From Cryptomeria japonica (Eukaryota; Streptophyta; Pinopsida; Cupressales; Cupressaceae): a stretch of 60,000 nt of DNA. Below, in pieces: positions 36,122-46,301 of the stretch. Every line of letters begins with the position of its first letter. Within the stretch, counting starts at the first letter, position 1. The position numbers were made by a program, and so were the translations under genes. Location of the stretch: contig NC_081415.1 of NCBI RefSeq assembly GCF_030272615.1, positions 108,630,406 through 108,690,405 of the forward strand. Direction: 5' to 3'. The notes beneath the pieces are model-generated. The model searched no databases, was not told the DNA's origin, and saw only the letters and a list, made by a program, of their open reading frames with translations.

Positions 36122-39100
36122 TTATTTAAAGACATGATAGACTGAATGAGGTATTTGAATATGACATGTTAAATGCTCAACTATAAGTGAGATCAAAAAC
36201 ATGTATAAAATGATAAAGATTGAAGAAGAAAAGTCACAAGAAATCTTAGAAGAGGGATGAGTGTAATTTATTAGAGCCTTACTCCTAGAGGAAAGGACTT
36301 TATGATGAATAGGAGATAAAGATTCATAAGTGGATTTAGAAATTTGAGGGGAGACATAAAGAGATTTGTTCATCGCCAAGATTTTCTTATGAGGGGAATG
36401 AGAGTTGATAGAAGTAGAAGATGATTTCGTTGAAGTGAGATCATCATCACTACTAAATATAGCATTCACATTGAGAGATGGTCTTTTAGATGCTTTGGTA
36501 CGTTTGCAGGGATTATAGCCAAGTCCAAAGGCATAATTGTGAAAATTAGTCTTTAGAGGAACTTTTATCCCTTGTTCATGAGCACCACAACCTTTTCCAT
36601 GATACCCATGCTTAGCAAAAATGCGAAAACCACGACCATAACGATCAGCCATTTTAGGAAGAGAAGGTGGTTTTTCATAAGACAAAGAATCAAACTCTTC
36701 ATAATTAGAGGTGTGAGGAGAAGAAGTTTGAGAAGCAGCCACAAAATTATTTCTCATAGATTCAGGTAAGACTGATTGATCTCTAGTTTCTTCCTTCTTT
36801 TTAAGTTTAAGCTCTCTAGGAGGAACCCTATACTCACCTACAAAGGTGGGATTAAAATCAAGAGATCCCCAATCGTCTTCTGCGAGAACCTTCTCAAGAT
36901 CAAAAGCTTTTTCATGTGTAGATTCAAGTCGAGAAGGATCTTCTTCAGGAGCTTTAGACTCATCCAAAGAATTTTGATTATCACAGGGTGATGATTCATC
37001 CATAGGTATTTTGTTTAAAGAGTCATCATTAGAAGAGGAAGGTTTAGAAGAACTCCCTTTGGAAGTAGATGTTTGCAAACAAGCCTGAAGATTAGTATCA
37101 CCTATCAAGGTATATGTCTTATTGTTATAAATGAATTTAACTTGTCTATGCAATGTAGAGGGGACAACTTGCATACTGTGAATCCAAGGTCTCCCTAATA
37201 ACAAGTTGTATGATAGATTTCCTGACATAACATGGATAGGAGTAGGCAAAGTAACAGGTCCCACTGTGATGGGTAAGGTGATAATACCTAATGAAGACTT
37301 AGCCACATTATCAAAGCCTCGAATGGGACGAGAGTCAGGCTCAATAAGGGATGTATCCACATTCATCTTATGCAATAGATTAATGCTACACACAGTAAGG
37401 CCAGAGCCATTATCTACCAGTGTTCATCTTATAGCAGTGTCATTTATGATAACCACAATCATCAAGGGATCATATTGTTGTTGAATTTCACTAGTAGGCA
37501 ACTCATCTTGAGTAAACACAATTTGAGCTTTAGGATTCATCACAGAGTTAACCAAAGACACTATATTACTAGATATATTAGGTGGAGGCACATTCAAATC
37601 TTTCAAGGCATCTTGTAACATTCCATGATGAGCGGAAGAAGTTTGGATCAAATCCCAAAGGGATATCTTAGCAGGGGTAGCTTTAAGTTGTTCTATGAGA
37701 TCATATTCCTTACCGAGAACTTGTGAAATACGTGGAGCTTGCGGAAGAATTGGTTGAGAAGGAGGAAGTGAAGTTGGGATAACTGGAGGAGGATTAGGTT
37801 GCCTATTGTTTCTTGTGTTATAGGTATGAGCAACCACATGATAACTCTCTCTAGTCAGTTGCTTAGCATACTCATAAGGGCTCTTAGAAGAATAACCTCC
37901 TTGCACAGTAATAATAGGTTTCTTAGGAGTGCAAAAAGAATCATTAGCATAACCACCTTGAACCACTAAGATAGGCTTATTTAAAGGTTGAGAATTTTGA
38001 GAAGGACAAGCACCTTGGATAGTGAAGAGAGGTTTGTTAGCTGTCTCATTCACATGTATCAAATTGATTGAGGATGGTTTAGAGGAATGAAAAAAAGTGT
38101 TGGAAGAATTATTGATAGTCTTCTCTTGCACTAAAATCTTATCATGGATTAAATCAATTTTAGGAGAGAGACAAGGGGTAGGCATTGATGTTCTAGTAGG
38201 AAAAGTAATACTAGGAAAGGCCATATCATCCTCTATCATCAAAGGATCTATATGGGGAATAAACTCTCTAGGAGAAGGATCAACACTACTCTCTAAAGTC
38301 TCACTTTTGAGAGGGAGATCTTTGAAAGAAACGTTAACCATCTTGCTTTGAACTAGGGTTTCCTTATGAGTAGAACCAAGTTGAGGAGAGAGAGATGCTT
38401 TATTTTTAGAGGGAGAATAATTGAGGTTCAAGGAAGGTGAGAAAGTATCAAGGGAGAGAGAATAATCTACACCTTCTTCTAATGGTTCATCCCAAATAGT
38501 GAGGTTGTTGAAAGGAATGTTTGAAGTATTGTCAATTTCGGGAGAGGAGATAACATTGTTTATTAATTCCTCATCCTTAGAAGGGAGAGCATCAATAGAT
38601 GTGTTAAACTCATCCTCTTTCCTCAAAATATGATCTTTAGGGGAGAGAGAATTAAGGAAATTGCTTATTATTTCATCTTCTTTCTCTAAGGGATGCTTAT
38701 GGGTAAGACAAACTTTAGGAGAAGGGTAAGCATTTATCATTAATTCATCATCTCTAGTGGGAATTTTGTTGGAAAAGGAAATGCCATCACTAGGAAATGT
38801 AGGGATAATGTCATCTTCTTGCACAAAAGGATCCTCATGAAGGGAGTGTTTTTTAGGAGGAACATGAACATATTTCTCCAAAGATTCATGCTTAGGAAGG
38901 AGATCTTTGAAAGAAGTGTTCATAACCTCTTGTTGCACTAACATGCCCCCATTGGAAGGACCAACTTTAGGAGAAAATAAGTCAATGTCCATCAATACCT
39001 TTTCACTTAGAGAGGCATCATGTAGGGAAGGTGAAGTAACATTAAGAAATGTGTTTATGATATCATTCTCTTCTTCTAGGATAGCTAGATAGGAAGGGCA

Positions 39101-39358
39101 CATTTTAGAAGAGTTGTCAAGATCACTCTTAAAGTCTTCATCCTTAGAGAATGGGAGAGTCTCAAAGGGATTGGTAGCAACTCTTTTAGGCACTAAAATG
39201 TTGTTATAGATGGGGGGAGGTTCTTTAGGAGAAGGAAAAATTGAAATAAGGGAAGCTAACCCATTATCACATCTATGAAATGAATGCATCATGACAACAA
39301 TTTTCCTCTTTCCAATGATAACACATGCAAAATAGAAGGAAATGTTTAATGAAAGCAC
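36122..39358 (-). pseudogene. Element B protease/G-patch polyprotein with repeat-rich N-terminal half
   Basis: It reads from ATG 39358 to a single TGA near 37425, then on in the same frame to 36122. The first 400 residues contain no capsid motif. They are acidic, Ser/Pro-rich and internally repetitive (VNVSFKDLPLKSETLE against MNTSFKDLLPKHESLE). Next come KP-I-x-VQGG repeats and YDLIEQLKATPAKISLWDLI, a box that precedes protease in plant gypsy polyproteins. A retropepsin-like domain has LVDNGSGLTV and LLLGRPWIHSM. At 36514-36649 a G-patch reads RYGRGFRIFAKHGYHGKGCG ... GLGY. The frame then ends with no RT. It could supply a structural or accessory protein, but lack of a capsid region makes even that uncertain. 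Confidence 0.75.
36514..36649 (-). other. G-patch domain in element B
   Basis: Glycines and aromatic residues follow the G-patch pattern: GRGFRIFAKHGYHGKGCG, EQGI, P, then FGLGY. It lies C-terminal to the protease-like domain, as in element D at 56121-56262. Confidence 0.7.
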
Positions 39359-39586
39359 TTAGAATATAGATTTAGAAAATGAAATTTATGATTCAAATGA
39401 GTCCCTAAATCAGATTTGAAATTATTGATCCAATTAAGCTATCCACAAGTTCAACTTTGAATTGAAAAATTAGGGTTTTAGCAAAAATTTCCTCTAAATT
39501 TTTTTTTTTTTTTTGAATCTTGCAAGAAATTAAAACTTGTAAATAGCATAAACACTCATAAATCAAAAATTTAGAGAAGATTGGAA

Positions 39587-39604
39587 TTCACGTCGGGTTC
39601 ACCA
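39587..39604 (-). promoter_or_regulatory. Element B primer-binding site
   Basis: The same 18 bases, at the same distance from the LTR, as in element A (10895-10912). Confidence 0.75.
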
Positions 39605-39607
39605 AAA

Positions 39608-41298
39608 TGTGTAGGAGAAAAAGTGACACTAAGCAAACATGCCCTAATCTCACTTTCAATCACACATTTGTGGAATACGAAAGAGCCTAGAGATATCACA
39701 CAATTGGCTACTTATTTTTGTGGAAGAGAGAGCCACGGGATACCTATTAGGATTTCTATTCCTTTGTTGCAATCGAAAGATGAAATGATGCAAGTTCAAT
39801 CCCTAACCCCAAAATGCAAGTAGGAACTAATGACAAGATTGCAGAATTGAACTTAAACAATGGAAAGCTGTAAATACAAGGATAAGACAAGAATGTAAAT
39901 GCGTACCCGGTGTTAAAATATGAATGAAAATGTTTGGGACGGGGGCGCGGGCGCCACTGTCCTGATTCTGCCCCTGAAACTGCTCTGAAAATTGCTGTTT
40001 TGCACTTTAGAAAAGCTATCAAAAATGCTGAAAATGCTGTCTGTCAGGAGGACCAGGGTGCCCAGCGCCCCTGTCCCAGGGACTAGGGCACCCAGCGCCC
40101 CTGTCCTGGCAGGACCAGGGCGCCCCATGCCCCTGTCCTGGTCTTTTTCTCTGAAACTTGGTGGGAAGGTCGGTCTCAGTCTGCTTCTCCCGGATCTGCA
40201 ACCTGCGGCGTCGTCCGAGTCCCGAAACCTACACTTATATCTGAAAAGGTGTTTGGGCGGCTATATAGGGTTTTGCCTTAGTCAAACCCCCGCTTCGGTG
40301 ATTTCCACCTCCACGAATAGCCAAGTTGTATTGTAAAATGTATTGTGTGTGCAGACCTAGTGTGTGTGCAAGGTCCTAAAATGCAAGAAAGCAAACTAGA
40401 GCAACCTAGAAAGTAAACCCTAATTGCTTGTAAATGATAATGTAAATGCTCTAAATCAAGATGCAAAGTGATCTAAAGCATGAATAAATGATATATTGAA
40501 GCTTATGCAAAGACATGAAAACAACATGAAATCATACCCAACCCTCAAGGGAGGAGTACAAGCCAATCTTCAGTCGGTAATCTCCTATTGTTCTTCAATG
40601 TCTTCCAAGCCCTAAATGAATGAATGAAATTGATGAATGCTTGATAGATGGATGTTGAATGTTGTTGAAGTCCTCAAAGATCTGCTCTTTCGCTGCATAT
40701 GAAGTCCCTGGAAACAAAAATCGGATCCTTTCAAATGAAGAAAGAGAGCTCTTATGTATGAAACCCTAGATCATAAATTCGTATTTTGGCCGACCTAGAG
40801 GTTGAATATCCCGCCAATTTCTTGGGGTTAAGCTTTATTTTATGATTGGATCGTGCTCCTAAAATTTCGGGAAAAATGTCCGGGACCATGTGCACTCCGG
40901 GCGCCATGGTCCTCTCCGGGCGCCATGGTCCCGACAACTTTTCACCAAATTTTCAGGGCCGTCGGATATGATGATTTTAGAGAGAATCCCAAAGTTACAG
41001 GTGATTTCGAGATGTTTTGACCCCCGAAATCAAGCCCCCAAGTTCAAAATAGGACCTAATTAGGGTTTTTGATTAAATGATGTATAGGAGGAATAAAATG
41101 AAAGGGGCACACTTTAATGAAAAGGGCCCAATTTTATGATATAGGAGATGATAAAATAGAACCTTAGACCTAATTAATTTGATTAATTAAGTGCTAAAGG
41201 GGAAATGCAATGCAAAATGCAAAATGCGCCAAGGCGGGTGCTAAACTAGGTGTGAAATTGTACCACCCTAGCAAGTGCGTACAATTTACGACGCTACA
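39608..41298 (-). repeat. Element B 5' LTR
   Basis: 1691 bp. It has three units of the GC-rich repeat around 40050-40140 where the other LTR has two. It ends CGCTACA, followed by target copy CCAAC. Confidence 0.92.
40883..40912. repeat. 30-bp hairpin block, element B 5' LTR copy
   Basis: Same arms as at 34017-34046, with one base different in the middle (TGCACTCC instead of TGCACTTC). Confidence 0.85.
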
Positions 41299-41309
41299 CC
41301 AACATAACC

Positions 41310-41412
41310 ATTCAGATCTATTTTCAAAGCTCTTTTTATCTCTGTTTTTCTACAATTTTTGTTTCTTTCTTTCTAGCTAGATCTGTATTTTTTGCTATGC
41401 GAAAAATTTACA
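41310..41412 (+). repeat. Element C 3' LTR, remainder
   Basis: It continues the LTR broken at 26991, matching 25718-25820 of the 5' LTR and ending TTTACA. It is followed by ATTAC, the right target copy. Confidence 0.85.
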
Positions 41413-41425
41413 ATTACATGGGCTC

Positions 41426-42244
41426 TGTTAGAAGATATTTTTACAAAATATTATGTGCTAGTTCTTTGATGTTTTATATGTGAATTGTTATCATAAGAGC
41501 ATTTATTGCTAGATTTTTTGTACAAGCAGTATGCTACAGTACCAGGAAAACCCTGTTGTGACCTATTTTTGAGAATTGGACAAGTACCGCTAGGGCATGC
41601 TAAGTGTTGGCACTGAATAGGGACTACATGAGGAAATTGTATCATAACAATATTGGGATCCTTGTAAGGCTTTCCCTGGGCCTATGTGATGGCCTTTGTC
41701 ATTTTTTAGCACGTATGAAGTTTCCTTGGAGGGTTTCAAGTGCAAATGATATAAGAAGAGGAGCTTGATTATTAAAATTATCAAATTTAAGCTGTCGGTG
41801 TAACTTACCCTAACTAAACTAGCTAGCATAGACCATGAAAGAACCTATCGACATAACATTAACTAGAGAAATACATTACTAGTTTTTACTTGCCTTGTGT
41901 TTTTATAATTACTCCTAGTTCCAACAACATTCTGTTATAACTTTTATTCGCATCCAATTATACTCAAATTTCAGATTCAAATAAGTTAAAAGCATATCAT
42001 AAAACATAATTATAGGAACTTGTTTGCCATTCCTGTAGATATCTAAATTAAATAATTTAAATTCACTATAAATAAATTTATTTATGCTTTGGAGATTGGG
42101 GTATACCCACCTAGGTCTAATGGAGCCTAAAGTGCAGAGGAATTTGGTCTTTGACCATTCCTATTCGTTGGCCAAGGCTGATTGGATCAATTGGGGATTT
42201 GACAAGTCCTTTTGATTTCCAATCTGTGGTTTTGGGAACCAACA
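41426..42244 (+). repeat. Short relative of element 2 (probable solo LTR)
   Basis: Starts TGTTAGAAG and ends GGGAACCAACA. The left 430 bp match the start of element 2 and the right 380 bp match its end, with the 5-kb middle absent. Flanks are G-GCTC and T-GCTC, a four-base duplication plus an extra T, as seen for element 2. It is either a solo LTR of the family or an internally deleted copy. Confidence 0.65.
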
Positions 42245-42429
42245 TGCTCTATCAATGAATCATGTTAAATGCAATCCTCTACAAGAAGATCATTTGCTTT
42301 GGGAATTAAGCTAATTGACTTGGTACTATCAATTCATCACATTCACAGTATGTTATACTAATATGTTGAAGATTTGAACATCTTTGCTTCTCAAGGGTTC
42401 AAAAAATCTACAAACACAACTTCCCTTGA
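42245..42429. other. Spacer, nothing recognised
   Basis: Non-coding sequence between the solo-LTR-like copy and a gag fragment. Confidence 0.3.
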
Positions 42430-42900
42430 ATTGATACCCCTTTTAATTTAGTTTCTAGAAGAGCCATATGTGCCATCTTAAGCTGCAAATCCATCCTTCA
42501 CTTCATCATCTTTCTTTTTCTTCTAATATTTGAACCTACATCTTTTCCAACTTCTTTATTTGAGTTAGATCAACCTTCTTCTTTGAAAGAAAAGACTTGG
42601 TATTATTTCCTCTGCAATACTTGTTAATATTTTTTGTATTTGTTATAGTTATAACATGTAATGTCTTGTGGATCATTTCCACTTCTTGTATTGGATATGT
42701 AGTTAGCTACCTTATGACCAAACTTGTTGCATTCATAATAGTAACTATTGAAAGATTGAGTATTCTTGAATTGTGTACATTCATTAAACCATTCCCTATT
42801 ATTAGTAAACAAATTTGTCTTTTTTAAATAATAATTCAAATGACTTGAATGACCGAACCAATAAAGACAAATATAACTAATAGTTGAAGAAATCACTATT
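42430..42900 (-). pseudogene. Gag fragment with two eroded zinc knuckles
   Basis: The minus strand reads YYECNKFGHKVANY, about 18 residues, then CYNYNKYKKY: two CCHC knuckles that have lost Cys and His ligands, with spacing typical of plant copia Gag. Downstream the reading continues as a Lys/Glu-rich tail with several stops. The rest of the element is not recognisable. Confidence 0.5.
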
Positions 42901-44106
42901 AAACAAGTGATTTTTCCTCTAAATTTTAGAGGTACAATTCCCTTGTTTGATGTAATTTAACTTTTTTAGGGGTATGCTTTTAAATTGAAAGTAGAAAAGG
43001 AAAAACTAACACCTATAGATAAATACTTCATGTGAGAGAAAATTTGTATTTGACTACATCAATACTTAACACATTATGTTAAAAAATTGGCATCATGAAG
43101 TCTAAGAAGCATTGGTTCTTTACAAATTGTAATGTCTACCATCTGTCATCAGTACATCTAGATGAAAATGACATCTTTAAACATCAAAATATTGGCTACA
43201 AAATGACCATCAAAGGCGCTCCATGCACCTACAATGGTGAGCTATTTCTAACATAGTGTCACCTGACACTTTTTTCTATTTACCATAACAAGCTGTTTTA
43301 TAACATAGTGGGTAAGTACCTAAAATAGGGCTACTGCTAATTTTATAAAATTATTCCTATTGTCTGCAATAGGGTCATAGAAGTGTAGTTTCAAGTGACA
43401 TATGCAAAACAAGAAATTGTAGATAAATAACAAAACTACTTCTGATAGGGAGGCAACCTAGTTTGCCATCAATTAGATTTCTTGACGATTTGCTTCTATC
43501 CCTTTTGGGTTCCAAGTCTATCCCTCTAGACTTCTTAGTGCTTCCCTACCAGTATTTGCTTCCCACACTCGATACAAGCTCATAAAGAAGCTTGTTCTTC
43601 GTGCTCCTAGATTCTGTCACTATGAGTTGCAGAGGTGTAGGACTACCCTTTCTTACTCGTAGTCTATAAAGTCATCATCCTATTTGATTTTTCAATCAGA
43701 CTTCTACACCAGTCCTCCCCTACACTTACTCCTTTACAGTCACTAAAACCTAGCCAGACTTCTTCCAAGCTCACCTAGGCTCAGTATGCATAAATGGCGT
43801 TTGTCATTTCTTGGTTTCCTCCTACTGCTACTCTACTCTTACTATACATTTTCAGCTCTTCTTGAAGAACTCCAATGACCATGTGGATCCTATAGTGGAG
43901 GTTCAAGATAGAGCCATATTTACATAGTGAATTCAAAACAAAGAAATGAACAACAAAAAGGAAACTTTAATTACAAAACTGTAATGAAAAACTTAACAAA
44001 AATAAGATAGTACAACACTCAGCGATAGAAAACCAGAAAATAGACTTGTATGTATTTCTCTTGTGTTTCCTGTAGTATCCAACCAATCCAACACCTTACA
44101 ATTAGA
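42901..44106. other. Unrecognised, probably old repeat debris
   Basis: No frame of coding character on either strand. A CT-rich stretch lies at 43490-43780. Confidence 0.3.
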
Positions 44107-44770
44107 ATTTTATAGCCCATCCATCCATCGTGAAATATAGATGATTACAAACTGGAGAAAATGGTTTCATAACGGGTCATCGGCGTAGCCTCAGAACTTG
44201 GCTTCCGATGCCTGTTGGTGACTTGCAAAGTTTGCACTTTTCCATCGAGTCATCGATAAGACAACCAAAATAGCTATCCTAATTGTCTGATCTTGCTCGA
44301 TCTCTCTTTTTGCGCTCCACCACGTGGCACCCCCTGATTGGCTACGGGGTCCCTGCCCTGCCACCTTAGCACAACCTCACTAACCGTTTGGAATGAAGCT
44401 CTTCTTTGTCGCTGGGTCCCACCTTGGTCACCAAGTCACGGGAGATAAACTTTGTGAATCTCACCATAGCAGTATAGTGACAATCATCCAATCATCCCAG
44501 ACTTGCTCACTCGTTAACTTTCTTGAGATTCTCTCTTGCCGAGGCCCCACCTTGGTCACTAAGTCATGAGGATTATCTGGCAATCATCTTCCCATCGTGA
44601 TATAGGGACAATCATAGGACCATCCACTATCACTGTCTGAACATAGGTCAAGTTAATCATCAGGGTAACTTGAAACCACTCCTTCCGATACCTGATATAA
44701 CCACTCCAAACTCTAGCGAACTCATCAGGGTAAGAGTTGTTGATCGGGGTAGGTCTTATCGATAAGAGAA
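44107..44770 (-). repeat. LTR-like segment with TCGG/CCGA repeats
   Basis: On the minus strand, words such as TACCCCGATCAAC, TACCCTGATGAG, CAGGTATCGGAAG and ACGCCGATGACCCG recur, as in the array of element 2. They are followed by TATAAAAT (plus positions 44107-44114). Repeats followed by a TATA box suggest the U3 part of an LTR, but I could not find its partner. Confidence 0.4.
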
Positions 44771-44883
44771 ATTTTAAAAACTATGATTAAACAACCATAC
44801 AAATGGACTAGAGCTAGTCCTATGTATTTACATGACCACTAGAAGGTCTCACAAGCCAAAATTGGTTAAGGGTATTTCAACCC

Positions 44884-45394
44884 TTAAGTGCTCCTGCACC
44901 AAATTCCCAATGTATTGGAGTACATGACAACCATGTTCTCTCCAATCTCCATTACTTTGACAATGGCTGATACCAAGAGACAATTATCATCAGATTTGAG
45001 TAGTCTGTAGAAGGGATCCAGATTCCCTTTCCTCACCCCTACCCTAAACACCTCCCAAGCCTCTTGGATGAAGTTCTTCCTCCTCTCCCGTGCTACCCTT
45101 TTTTGGGCAATTTTCTCATCTTCACTGTATGACTCCTTCAATGTAGTTGGTGTGGTTAAAATAGATGCCGAGGGTGCTTACCCAACAATGAGAATCCAAC
45201 TCTAGAATGGCATTTACTAGGGCTTGTCCATCACACGGGTAGACAAAGCCATTGATCCTCTCTATGCTTAGTTCCTTTGAATCGAATATGTCAACCATAG
45301 GGCAAATGACAGCCTCATAAATAAACCTATCACACAAGTTTTGATTGGCACCTAATATAACATTAGCCACCCACCATACAACATTCCAGAGCAC
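44884..45394 (-). pseudogene. Unrecognised coding-like fragment
   Basis: Two overlapping minus-strand frames (45394-45122 and 45141-44884) join with a frameshift into one product of about 165 residues. It is Trp-rich at the start (LWNVVWWVANVILGA), has a middle with ERINGFVYPCDGQALVNAIL, and ends in a basic helix (KRVARERRKNFIQEAWEVF). Style and position before TCGG repeats suggest cargo of another retroelement. No known domain is recognised. Confidence 0.4.
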
Positions 45395-46301
45395 ATCATT
45401 TGCTTGAAATAGCTGCCTGCATTGGGCCTATATCAATTCCTCTCTACACAGGCAACAAAGACCAAAATGATGCACCATCGGTTAAGATTGATACTTCTAG
45501 GTTTAAGACTGCAATCTGAGCCATTCCTTATATAAAGTTTTGGGCTTTCTAGAGAAGTCTAGAGACTAGAACAGGGCCGAATTCCAATCAAGGTTCATCC
45601 AAACAACATATCTTTACTATTATGAGAACTTGTCAAGTCCCTGTTCATATGTACTATTGGAGTAATGTTAACTCCAACTAAGGTTGTGTTAGTAGCTATT
45701 TCTCATTCTGTTCCTACCATGATTTATGGACAACAGACGGTGCATGCTCTGCCTCTTTCACCACAAACTTTATTTAATACAATTGTTATGCCATTGTTTC
45801 CTCCATAATCTCCATTATCTGCAGTGGTATACTGTGGTTATCTTTCTATAAATCTGCATATTTTGTAGTTGTAAAGATATCAATGAATTAATGCAATTTC
45901 ATTTTTCTTAGCTACTCTTTCTTTTTCTTTTGTGCATTAGATCTGCAAGTTTTGTTTTTATTTCCTAGCTAAATGTATCCTATACTTTATCTAACCGGCA
46001 TGATACCAATCTGCCAAAGTGCATGAAAAAACAAAGGTCTCCGGTTTGTCCTTCCACTAAGGTCAGACCTACCTCTAGCTAAAACAAAGCTCCCATGCTT
46101 GATCCAAATTCAATGACATTTGATGCACAATCATAAGAGAGATCAAGATCCACATTGGTTCACGATGTTTGTTGGAGCTTGAGAGGTCCCCCAATTCTTT
46201 GAATATATAGATGCATTTCCTAACAAACCTCTTTCCTTTAAACTTGTTGATGAAGAGTAAAGGGCGTTCATTGTACTAAAATAGCTTGTTCCACCTGTTT
46301 A
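45395..46301. other. Unrecognised stretch with a short plus-strand coding-like tail
   Basis: At about 45670-45807 the plus strand reads LVAISHSVPTMIYGQQTVHA and ends at TAA, possibly the end of a decayed frame. Nothing else is recognised. The left end of element D lies at about 46302. Confidence 0.3.

Larger units (their letters stand above)
32772..41298 (-). mobile_element. Element B: non-autonomous Ty3/gypsy-type LTR retrotransposon
   Basis: LTRs are 32772-34432 (1661 bp) and 39608-41298 (1691 bp), TG...CA. A perfect five-base target duplication CCAAC is present at 32767-32771 and 41299-41303. The polypurine tract (34433-34452) and primer site (39587-39604) show a minus-strand element and are shared with element A. 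The LTRs are much more alike than those of A, so B is the youngest insertion seen here. The interior has one frame with protease- and G-patch-like parts but no capsid, RT, RNase H or integrase that I can see. It sits inside element 2, near its right end. Confidence 0.93.
26992..41305 (+). mobile_element. Element 2: large element carrying the unknown protein, split by element B
   Basis: It starts TGTTAGCACACA inside the C LTR and ends CCAACA(T) at 41304-41305, with B removed. The uninterrupted C LTR shows the target was GAACC-ATTCAG. The right side reads T-AACC-ATTCAG, so the duplication is AACC plus an extra T, or GAACC with one change. Its first 430 bp match 41426-41855 and its last 390 bp (about 32384-32771) match 41866-42244. 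In that short copy the two ends are directly joined. Between them lie an array (27430-28700), a 2.9-kb frame (28856-31761) and a 600-bp tail. I see no internal primer site, pol or complete LTR pair, so its class is uncertain: a giant LTR with a gene inside, or a derivative with both LTRs partly deleted. Confidence 0.7.
25460..41412 (+). mobile_element. Element C: small copia-primed non-autonomous LTR element, split by element 2
   Basis: The 5' LTR is 25460-25820 (361 bp, TGTTAG...TTTACA). A primer site TGGTATCAGAGTGAG begins at 25821 and a purine tract AAGAGGGG lies just before the 3' LTR start at 26734. The 3' LTR runs 26734-26991, is cut by element 2, and resumes at 41310-41412 with the same remaining sequence. 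Without the insertion C is about 1.6 kb with a 913-bp interior and no long frame, only a short ATG-initiated stub (MEADVDLYF) near 25900. Target copies are ATTAT and ATTAC, one transition apart. It is a TRIM-like or small LARD-like derivative. Confidence 0.85.
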
